Source: Chloroflexota bacterium (GTDB taxonomy: Bacteria > Chloroflexota > Anaerolineae > DTPP01). From it: DNA of 5,080 nucleotides. The DNA is taken from NCBI GenBank assembly GCA_012514615.1, contig JAAYZY010000512.1:1-5080 (forward strand). The letters run 5' to 3'. Below are positions 1 to 4,855 of the stretch, piece after piece. Numbering within the stretch: position 1 is the stretch's first letter; each line of letters opens with the position of its first letter. The notes beneath the pieces are model-generated. The model was not told the origin of the DNA. It did not search any database and was given only the letters and a program-made list of their open reading frames with translations. Position numbers and translations under genes: made by a program.

Positions 1-146
1 CCGCCCTGGATGAAGGAACAGCCGCCCACGCCGCGCACGCCCAGAGGTTGCGCGGCGCTCTGTTCCTGCGGGCGGCCGGGCTGGTCTTGGCCGGCGTGGG
101 CGCGCTCCTGGCTGGGGCGGCCCTGCTGTGGGCCCTGGGGAGGTAG
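1..146 (+). CDS. C-terminal end of an unidentified membrane protein (5' end outside the window)
   Basis: An open frame enters from the left edge (first full codon at 3) and stops at TAG 144-146, giving the last 47 residues of a protein. The visible part begins with a short polar stretch rich in Ala and His, then Arg-rich residues. It ends in one strongly hydrophobic segment of about 25 residues (LVLAGVGALLAGAALLW) and a short Gly-Arg tail. This looks like a final or tail-anchor transmembrane helix. The stop lies 5 nt before the GTG start of the nuclease gene, and the end of this gene carries that gene's Shine-Dalgarno sequence, so the two are probably co-transcribed. The family cannot be recognised from this fragment. 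Frame choice rests on the hydrophobic pattern and on the tight junction with the next gene; another frame open from position 10 looks like a shadow. Confidence 0.6.
   Translation, partial: ALDEGTAAHAAHAQRLRGALFLRAAGLVLAGVGALLAGAALLWALGR
137..143 (+). promoter_or_regulatory. Shine-Dalgarno sequence of the Cas4-like gene
   Basis: GGGGAGG lies 8 nt before the GTG at 152. This decides the start: a longer in-frame GTG at 128 lacks a comparable site and would overlap the upstream gene by 19 nt. Confidence 0.65.
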
Positions 147-151
147 GGGGC

Positions 152-676
152 GTGGGCCTGCTGGGCTGGCTGGGGTTGGCGCTGTTGCTGGCGGGGGCCG
201 GTCTGCTCTGGTGGGCGCGGCGGCGCTGGGGGGCCAGCGGCTTACCCCCAGCTCAGGTGGTGGCCGCCGACCGCCGCGGCTGGCGGCGACCGGCTCAGCC
301 CTACTACTCAGCGCGTTGGGGCCTTACCGGTCGGCCCGACTACGTTCTCCGCCAGGGGGCGCGCCTGATCCCCGTGGAGTTGAAGAGCGGCGGTACGCCT
401 GCGCAGCCCTACGCCGGCCACCTGCTGCAGTTGGCGGCCTACTGCCTGCTGCTGGAGGAGGCTGAAGGCCAGCCCCCGCCCTACGGTCTGCTCTGCTATC
501 CCCAGGCCACCTTCCGCGTGCCCTTCGACCGCCGCATGCGAGCGCAACTGCTGGCCGCGCTGGAGGCCCTACAAGGCGCGGCCCCGCCGGGGGGCCTCCC
601 TCGCGGGCACCGCGACGCCCAGCGCTGCGCAGCCTGCAGCTACGGCGGGGCCTGTGACCAGCGGCTGGAGGCTTGA
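152..676 (+). CDS. Membrane-anchored Cas4-like PD-(D/E)XK nuclease with C-terminal Fe-S cysteines
   Basis: A 174-residue protein starting at GTG 152. Residues 3-21 form one hydrophobic helix followed by Arg-Arg-Arg (23-25), which by the positive-inside rule places the rest in the cytoplasm. The nuclease core follows. GLTGRPDY gives the metal-binding Asp63, PVELKSG gives Glu76 and Lys78 (the D...ExK motif), and QLAAY gives Gln93/Tyr97, the QxxxY motif of RecB/Cas4-type nucleases. The C-terminus has Cys159-x2-Cys162-x5-Cys168, the spacing of the three C-terminal cysteines that bind a 4Fe-4S cluster in Cas4 and Dna2-like enzymes. The usual fourth, N-terminal cysteine is absent; only Cys98 and Cys115 remain as other candidates. 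Family members are DNA exonucleases acting on single-stranded ends, and Cas4 proper trims CRISPR prespacers. No cas gene or repeat array is visible here, so a general DNA-processing role is as likely. The stop codon overlaps the next promoter. The family call is firm; the substrate is unknown. Confidence 0.85.
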   Translation: MGLLGWLGLALLLAGAGLLWWARRRWGASGLPPAQVVAADRRGWRRPAQPYYSARWGLTGRPDYVLRQGARLIPVELKSGGTPAQPYAGHLLQLAAYCLLLEEAEGQPPPYGLLCYPQATFRVPFDRRMRAQLLAALEALQGAAPPGGLPRGHRDAQRCAACSYGGACDQRLEA

Positions 677-701
677 CAAAGCCTCGCCGCTTGTGTATAC
701 G
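673..701 (+). promoter_or_regulatory. Sigma-70-type promoter of the glycosidase-surE-ilvE unit
   Basis: A perfect -35 box TTGACA (673-678) is followed by a 17-nt spacer and TATACG (696-701) as -10. The -35 overlaps the TGA stop (674-676) of the nuclease gene. Transcription would start near 708, leaving a leader of roughly 30 nt before ATG 742. The -10 matches TATAAT at 4 of 6 positions and lacks the conserved final T, so strength may depend on a regulator. The AT-rich patch stands out from the GC-rich surroundings. The -35 context CTTGACAAA recurs at the promoter at 4755. Confidence 0.7.
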
Positions 702-711
702 AATATACGAA
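696..711 (+). repeat. Perfect tandem 8-bp repeat TATACGAA x2 over the -10 region
   Basis: TATACGAA occurs at 696-703 and again immediately at 704-711. The first copy contains the proposed -10 box; the second covers the expected transcription start. It could be an operator with two half-sites in tandem, or simply a duplicated AT-rich melting region. No dyad symmetry typical of LacI- or TetR-type operators was found, apart from a weak outer GTGT/ACAC pair. Confidence 0.6.
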
Positions 712-728
712 GAACACCTTGGATTGCC

Positions 729-733
729 GGAGG
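729..733 (+). promoter_or_regulatory. Shine-Dalgarno sequence deciding the GH4 start
   Basis: GGAGG ends 8 nt before ATG 742. The same frame is open back to a TTG at 673, but that TTG is part of the -35 box and would lie upstream of the transcription start, so ATG 742 (or the adjacent in-frame GTG 739) is the real start. Confidence 0.75.
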
Positions 734-741
734 CCAACGTG

Positions 742-2085
742 ATGGAGGCAGGGCGGGAGGTCCGGATTACCATTGTGGGCGGCGGGTCGGCCAACTGGGC
801 GCCCAAGCTGCTGGCCGACCTGGCCCACCCCCCGACCTTGCGCGGGCACCTGGTCCTCATGGATATCGACAGCGCGGCCCTGCAGACCATGACCGGCCTG
901 GGCCGGAAGATGATGGCGGGCCTGGGCGGGCGCTTCCGGGTGGAGGGCGTGACTGACCTGGATGCGGCACTCCAGGGCGCTGACTACGTGGTGCTGACCA
1001 TCAACACCGGCGGCTACCCGGCCACGCGGCAAGACCTGGAGATTCCCGAACGGTACGGCGTCTTCCAGACGGTGGGCGACACGGTGGGGCCTGGGGGGCT
1101 CATGCGGGGCCTGCGCAACGCGCCGGTGGTGGTGGGCATAGCCCAACGCATGGCTGCGCTCTGCCCGGGGGCCTGGCTGCTCAACTACTCCAATCCCATG
1201 GGCATCCTCTGTCAGGCGGCAGCCCTGGCCACGGGGATCACCGTGGTGGGCCTGTGCCACGAGCTGCAGGGCTTGGAGCGCACCCTACAGACGGTGCTGG
1301 GCCTGGAGCGACAGGGGCAGGTGGCGCTGCGGGTCGGCGGCATCAACCACTTCTCCTGGGTGCTGGAGGCTTGGCTGGATGGACAGAGCGTGTTTCCGCG
1401 TCTGCGGGAGCACGCCCGCACCCTGCACCGAGCTGACATCTCCTACGACGAGATGTCGCCCTACGCTGACCAGACGTTGGTCAAGTTCCTGCTGCTGGAA
1501 GCGACTGGGGCGCTGGGTGTGGCTGGCGACCGCCATATCGTGGAGTCCTACCGCAACTTCCTCTCGCCGGAGAGCGAGTGCGGCTGGACCTACGGCGTCA
1601 AGCGCACCACCGCCGACGAGTTCGAGCAGGCGTTTCGAGATCACCGCGCCTGGGCCCAAGGGATGCTGGCCGGGCAAGAGGCGCTGCCAGATCGGCATTC
1701 CGGGGAGACCGTCTTCCAGATCATCGAAGCCCGCGAGCGAGACCTGGGCCGGCCGTTCTTCGTCAACCTGCCCAACGTGGGCCAGATCGCCAACTTGCCC
1801 CAGGGCCGGGTGGTGGTGACCTACGCTCTGGTGGGCGCGCACGGGCTAGCGCCCCTGGCCCTGGGGGAGCTGCCCCCCAGCGTGGCCCCGCAAGTGCGCC
1901 TCCATTCCGACATTCAGGAGATGGTCGTGCAGGCGGCCCTCACCAGCGACAAGTCGCTGGCTCGGCAGGCGTTCTGCCTGGACCCGCTCATGCCGGACTT
2001 TCGGGCCAGCCAAGCGCTGTTCGAGGAGATGTGCCAGGCTCAAGGGCTGTTCCAAGGAGGCAGGGCATGCCCCAGATCCTGCTGA
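742..2085 (+). CDS. Glycoside hydrolase family 4 enzyme (alpha-glucosidase/alpha-galactosidase-like, NAD- and Mn-dependent)
   Basis: A 447-residue cytoplasmic enzyme, within the usual GH4 length. The family cleaves glycosides by an unusual redox mechanism: tightly bound NAD+ oxidises C3 of the sugar, followed by elimination and re-addition, with a divalent metal. Visible signatures in order: a Rossmann start VGGGSANW (12-19); Asp41 in LMDID (39-43) at the end of the second strand; TINTGG (86-91); the GDTVGPGG loop (112-119); NYSNPM (148-153), where Asn151 contacts sugar or NAD; GLCHE (170-174); and GINHF (200-204). Cys172 and His203 fall at the positions of the Mn ligands in characterised members. 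The CHEL tetrapeptide (172-175) puts it with the CHxx subgroup acting on unphosphorylated alpha-glycosides, rather than the CDMP or CNVP phospho-glycosidases. The exact sugar cannot be told; alpha-glucosidase, alpha-galactosidase and alpha-glucuronidase or -galacturonidase are all possible. First gene of the unit; its last 19 nt overlap surE. No sugar transporter is visible nearby. Confidence 0.9.
   Translation: MEAGREVRITIVGGGSANWAPKLLADLAHPPTLRGHLVLMDIDSAALQTMTGLGRKMMAGLGGRFRVEGVTDLDAALQGADYVVLTINTGGYPATRQDLEIPERYGVFQTVGDTVGPGGLMRGLRNAPVVVGIAQRMAALCPGAWLLNYSNPMGILCQAAALATGITVVGLCHELQGLERTLQTVLGLERQGQVALRVGGINHFSWVLEAWLDGQSVFPRLREHARTLHRADISYDEMSPYADQTLVKFLLLEATGALGVAGDRHIVESYRNFLSPESECGWTYGVKRTTADEFEQAFRDHRAWAQGMLAGQEALPDRHSGETVFQIIEARERDLGRPFFVNLPNVGQIANLPQGRVVVTYALVGAHGLAPLALGELPPSVAPQVRLHSDIQEMVVQAALTSDKSLARQAFCLDPLMPDFRASQALFEEMCQAQGLFQGGRACPRSC
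2054..2060 (+). promoter_or_regulatory. Shine-Dalgarno sequence of surE
   Basis: AAGGAGG ends 6 nt before ATG 2067 and lies inside the 3' end of the GH4 gene. It fixes the surE start, although the frame stays open far upstream to about 1578 inside the GH4 gene. Confidence 0.85.
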
Positions 2086-2900
2086 CCAACGACGACGGCG
2101 TCCAGGCCCGGGGGCTGCTGGCCTTGCGCCGGGCGCTGGTTGCCGTGGGCGAGGTGACCGTCTTCGCGCCGGACCACAACTGGTCGGCGGCTGGCCACAC
2201 CAAGACGATGCACAAGCCGCTGCGGGTGCGCCGCACCGCTCTGGCCGACGGCTCGCCGGCCCTCACCACCACCGGCGCGCCCTCCGACTGCGTGGGCCTG
2301 GCCCTGTTGGGGATGACGCCGCAGCGGCCGCACCTGGTGGTCTCTGGCATCAATGAAGGCTCCAACGTGGGGCACGACATCACCTACTCAGGCACGGTGG
2401 CCGCAGCCATGGAGGCGGTGGTCACCGGTGTGCCGGCCATCGCCGCCTCGTGGGAGACGGTGCCGATGCGCCGAGCCATCGAGATGGCCAGCGAGGCCTG
2501 GGGCACCCTGGCCGATGAAGACGGCGATGAGGTACTCGCCTTCGCCGCCCGTTTCGTTGCCGACCTGGCCGCCCTGGTGCTGGGCCATGGCCTGCCTGAG
2601 CACACGCTGCTGAACGTGAACTTCCCGGCGGTGAGACCGCCGGAGATGCGCGGCGTGGCCGTCACCCGCCTGGGCCGCCGCGTCTACCGGGACGTGCTGG
2701 TGGAGCGGCAGGACCCCCGGGGGAAGCCCTACTACTGGATCGGCGGCAGCCCGCCTTCGGGCATCGTGGAGCAGGGCACCGACATCGGGGCGTTGGCCCA
2801 GGGCTACGTCTCGGTGACGCCGCTGAACATGGACATGACCGATCGGCAGCTTCTGCCGGTCTTGGAACGTTGGGAGATGCGCTTGCCGGCGGTCCCTTGA
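2067..2900 (+). CDS. surE: 5'/3'-nucleotidase SurE
   Basis: A 277-residue protein. SurE removes phosphate from nucleoside 5'- and 3'-monophosphates, with some exopolyphosphatase activity in studied members; it needs a divalent metal and acts in the cytoplasm. The N-terminus ILLTNDDG (4-11) supplies Asp9 and Asp10. Ser40 in NWSAAGH and Asn96 in the SGINEGSNVG loop (93-102) complete the metal site known from the family. YSGTVAAAMEA (107-117) is the other hallmark, and TDIGALAQGYVSVTPL near the C-terminus is the usual SurE ending. Length is typical (about 250-280). All metal-site residues are present, so it should be active. It overlaps the GH4 gene by 19 nt in another frame, with its own strong Shine-Dalgarno, which suggests translational coupling. 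In many bacteria surE travels with pcm or nlpD; here it does not. Physiological role in this operon: perhaps nucleotide salvage, which is inference. Confidence 0.95.
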   Translation: MPQILLTNDDGVQARGLLALRRALVAVGEVTVFAPDHNWSAAGHTKTMHKPLRVRRTALADGSPALTTTGAPSDCVGLALLGMTPQRPHLVVSGINEGSNVGHDITYSGTVAAAMEAVVTGVPAIAASWETVPMRRAIEMASEAWGTLADEDGDEVLAFAARFVADLAALVLGHGLPEHTLLNVNFPAVRPPEMRGVAVTRLGRRVYRDVLVERQDPRGKPYYWIGGSPPSGIVEQGTDIGALAQGYVSVTPLNMDMTDRQLLPVLERWEMRLPAVP

Positions 2901-2912
2901 CCGCTTCTTGGG

Positions 2913-2935
2913 GAGGCAAGTCAGCGAGGCAAGTC
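2913..2935 (+). repeat. 10-bp direct repeat GAGGCAAGTC in the surE-ilvE gap
   Basis: GAGGCAAGTC occurs at 2913-2922 and 2926-2935 with a 13-bp period. It fills most of the 58-nt gap between the surE stop and the aminotransferase start and is followed directly by an orphan TTGACA (2936-2941). It may be a regulatory site or a duplication; nothing in the sequence decides. Confidence 0.5.
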
Positions 2936-2946
2936 TTGACAGAGAT

Positions 2947-2951
2947 GGAGG
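2947..2951 (+). promoter_or_regulatory. Shine-Dalgarno sequence deciding the aminotransferase start
   Basis: GGAGG ends 7 nt before ATG 2959. The frame is open further upstream to a TTG at 2908, but the extra 17 residues would not resemble the family N-terminus, whereas MTQFAFFRGAFVP does. Confidence 0.8.
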
Positions 2952-2958
2952 GATCGGC

Positions 2959-3876
2959 ATGACTCAGTTTGCGTTCTTCCGCGGCGCGTTTGTGCCCATC
3001 AACGAAGCCCGGCTCAGCATCATGAGCCACGTGGTGAACTACGGCACCGGCTGCTTCGAAGGCATTCGGGCCTATTGGAGCGCCGAGGAGGAGCAGCTCT
3101 ACGTTTTCCGCATGCCGGAGCACTACCGCCGGCTGCTGCGGTCTTCGCACATCCTGCGTATCGAGCAACCCTACAGCACCGAGCAGTTGGGGGAGATCTC
3201 CCTGGAGCTGCTGCGTCGAGAGGGGTTCCGCGCAGACGTCTACCTACGCCCCCTCTCCTACAAGGGCTCGGAGGGGATCGGCGTCCGCCTGCACGACCTG
3301 CGCGATGAGTTCTCGCTCTTCGCCGTGCCGTTTGGCCAGTACCTGCCGTTCGAGAGCGGGGTGCGGGTCTGCGTCTCGTCGTGGCGGCGGGTGAGCGACA
3401 ACGCTATCCCAGCCCGGGCCAAGATCGTGGGGGCCTACGCCAACTCAGCCCTGGCCAAGACCGAAGCCCACCTGAACGGTTTCGACGAAGCGATCGTCCT
3501 GGGGGAGAGCGGCCACGTCTCTGAGGCCAGCGCAGCCAACCTCTTCTTGGTGCGGGATGGGCAGCTGGTCACCCCGCCGGCCACGGACGACATCCTGGAA
3601 GGCATCACCCGTCATTCCGTGATGACCCTGGCGCAGCAGGAGCTGGGCATCGCTACGGTGGAGCGGCCCATCGACCGCACCGAGCTCTACGCGGCAGATG
3701 AGGCGTTCTTCTGCGGCACTGGGGTGGCAGTGGTGCCCATCGGCGAGATCGACCACCGCCGGGTGGGGCAGGAGCCGATCGGCCCCATCACCGCCCAACT
3801 GATGGCCCTTTACGACGACACGGTGCGTGGCCGGCGGTCGGCCTACCGCCATTGGTGCACGCCGGTCTACCCATGA
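2959..3876 (+). CDS. ilvE: Branched-chain amino acid aminotransferase (class IV, PLP-dependent)
   Basis: A 305-residue cytoplasmic enzyme of fold-type IV. It transfers the amino group between glutamate and the 2-keto acids of Leu, Ile and Val, the last step of their synthesis and the first of their breakdown. The N-terminal FFRGAFVPINEARLS and YGTGCFEGIRAY (28-39) are typical of bacterial IlvE. Lys155 in the AKIVGAYANS segment is the expected Schiff-base lysine. Glu189 in SEASAANLF (188-196) should contact the PLP ring nitrogen. Arg51 and the EGITRHSVM segment (214-222) match PLP phosphate-side elements. FFCGTGVAVVPIGEID (250-265) is the conserved C-terminal loop, with GTG replacing the commoner GTA. 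Length is typical (300-310). It sits 58 nt after surE with its own strong Shine-Dalgarno; its TGA stop shares ATGA with the next start. Other ilv or leu genes are not in the window. A D-amino acid aminotransferase or aminodeoxychorismate lyase of the same fold is less likely, given the BCAT-type N-terminus. Confidence 0.92.
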   Translation: MTQFAFFRGAFVPINEARLSIMSHVVNYGTGCFEGIRAYWSAEEEQLYVFRMPEHYRRLLRSSHILRIEQPYSTEQLGEISLELLRREGFRADVYLRPLSYKGSEGIGVRLHDLRDEFSLFAVPFGQYLPFESGVRVCVSSWRRVSDNAIPARAKIVGAYANSALAKTEAHLNGFDEAIVLGESGHVSEASAANLFLVRDGQLVTPPATDDILEGITRHSVMTLAQQELGIATVERPIDRTELYAADEAFFCGTGVAVVPIGEIDHRRVGQEPIGPITAQLMALYDDTVRGRRSAYRHWCTPVYP

Positions 3877-4715
3877 GCCTGGGGGAAGGGACGGCCCGCG
3901 TGGAGTGGTTGCCGCCGCGCTCTTGGGGGATGGCGTGGCCGGCCTTGGCGGCCCTGAACGTGGGTCTGATGGGGGAGGCGGCGCTGGTCTTCTGGTTGAG
4001 CCGCCGGCCTTTGGGCCTCCCCACCTTCTATGGGGCCCTGGCGGTTCTGGCTGGCCTGGCCGCCCTGGCGGCCTTGGCCTGGTGGCTGTGGGGCTACTGG
4101 AGCTTGCGCTACTGGCTGACCCGCAACGCGGTGACCATCGGTTGGGCCGGCCGGCGCCTGGTCATCCCTCTGGGGGCCATCCAGGCTGTGGAGCGGGGCG
4201 CCTCGGCCGGGCCAGACCGACGCTGGCGCCCCTTGCGGCAGCCTGGCTATTGGGTGGGGCCGTGGCGTTCCGTGGACGGCCGCGTGGTGCAGTGCTTCGC
4301 CACCGCGCCGCTGGAGCAGCAGGTCTTGCTGCATACCAGCGCCGGTCTCTGGGGGCTCTCGCCGACCGACCCAGAGGCGTTCTTGGCGCGTCTGGAGGCA
4401 GAGCGCCGCTTGGGCCCGACGCGCCAGGAGCGCCTGGCCTGCCGGTGGCAAGGGCCGTGGGGCTGGGCCTTCTGGCGAGACCGCTGGGCCTGGGCGGCCT
4501 GGGGAGCGGGGCTGCTGGGGCACCTGGTCTTCTGGCAGCGGGCCCTGGCCCTGCGGTCCGGTGGAGACGCACCGCTTTGGGGCCTGGCTGCGGGGCTGGC
4601 CGCGGGCCTGCTGGGCGCTGCCCTGTATGGGCAAGACCGCACCGCGGCGCGCTGGCTGTGGGTGGGGGCGGCTTGGTTGCAGTGGGCGGGCGCGCTCCTG
4701 GTTTGGCGAGGCTGA
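3873..4715 (+). CDS. Multi-pass membrane protein with a bacterial PH-like domain, Trp-rich
   Basis: A 280-residue protein starting at ATG 3873, overlapping the aminotransferase stop by 4 nt (ATGA). There is no clear Shine-Dalgarno, so translation probably depends on coupling. Hydrophobic segments lie at about 22-42 and 53-76, then at about 205-222, 235-252 and 259-278. The soluble stretch 77-178 begins SLRYWLTRNAVTI and runs through RRLVIPLGAIQAVERG, then a tail ending GLWGLSPTDPEAFLARLE. This layout (YxLT..., IPLxxI, LxTxxGxWGLSPxDPExFxxxL) is that of bacterial PH domains such as bPH_5/PF10882-type. Such domains are usually membrane-associated and of unknown ligand. The protein has 28 Trp (10%) and no Lys. 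Seven Trp fall in residues 192-210. No catalytic motif is seen. Function unknown; the domain call is from pattern recognition and is fairly confident. Confidence 0.8.
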   Translation: MSLGEGTARVEWLPPRSWGMAWPALAALNVGLMGEAALVFWLSRRPLGLPTFYGALAVLAGLAALAALAWWLWGYWSLRYWLTRNAVTIGWAGRRLVIPLGAIQAVERGASAGPDRRWRPLRQPGYWVGPWRSVDGRVVQCFATAPLEQQVLLHTSAGLWGLSPTDPEAFLARLEAERRLGPTRQERLACRWQGPWGWAFWRDRWAWAAWGAGLLGHLVFWQRALALRSGGDAPLWGLAAGLAAGLLGAALYGQDRTAARWLWVGAAWLQWAGALLVWRG

Positions 4716-4734
4716 GGGGCCGGCCCCGGCCCTC
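4714..4734 (+). terminator. GC-rich hairpin after the operon, possible terminator
   Basis: GAGGGGCCGG (4714-4723) can pair with CCGGCCCTC (4726-4734), a 9-bp stem with one bulged G if the loop is only CC; the innermost pairs probably open to give a larger loop. It starts at the stop codon of the PH-domain gene. No T-run follows, so it is not a classical intrinsic terminator. Its place between an operon end and a new promoter supports a role in ending transcription or stabilising the mRNA 3' end. Confidence 0.4.
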
Positions 4735-4754
4735 TGGGCAGGAGAGCGGTCGAC

Positions 4755-4783
4755 TTGACAAAAGTTGGCGTCGCCTATACAAT
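4755..4783 (+). promoter_or_regulatory. Strong sigma-70-type promoter of the downstream lipoprotein-like gene
   Basis: TTGACA (4755-4760), a 17-nt spacer, then TACAAT (4778-4783), 11 of 12 matches to consensus. Transcription would start near 4790, giving a leader of about 65 nt before ATG 4856. The leader holds an AT-rich TATCTATCTATA (4829-4840) in otherwise GC-rich DNA and no clear Shine-Dalgarno before the ATG. It is the best promoter in the window and isolates the last gene from the preceding operon. Confidence 0.85.
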
Positions 4784-4855
4784 GACAGGTGCAACGAAAA
4801 GTGGGTGTGCTGCAGGTCTCACCCTCCATATCTATCTATACCCTGGCCTGTCTGA

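Noticed and set aside
10..465. Open + frame from ATG 10 overlapping the nuclease
   Set aside because: The translation is Gly/Arg/Pro-rich without motifs and overlaps the nuclease core, which has clear catalytic motifs in the other frame.
1..676. CRISPR-Cas locus around the Cas4-like gene
   Set aside because: No cas1, cas2 or effector gene and no spaced repeats are visible in the window. Only the upstream sequence outside it could change this.
1578..2066. Upstream extension of the surE frame that would give a 440-residue protein
   Set aside because: It lies within the GH4 gene in another frame, its translation is low-complexity Arg/Pro/Gly, and surE has its own Shine-Dalgarno and family-typical N-terminus at 2067.
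2388..2960. Long open frame on the - strand opposite surE
   Set aside because: GC-rich coding DNA leaves long open frames opposite genes. The product is His/Arg/Gly-rich without recognisable domains, while the + strand encodes an intact SurE.
2936..2964. Promoter for ilvE with TTGACA at 2936
   Set aside because: At 16-18 nt spacing there is no -10-like hexamer; the position falls on the start codon itself.
3827..4855. Long + and - strand frames over the PH-domain gene (320-342 residues)
   Set aside because: Both translate to Gly/Pro/Arg-rich sequence without domains. The frame from 3873 has clear membrane segments and a PH-like pattern, and couples to the preceding stop.
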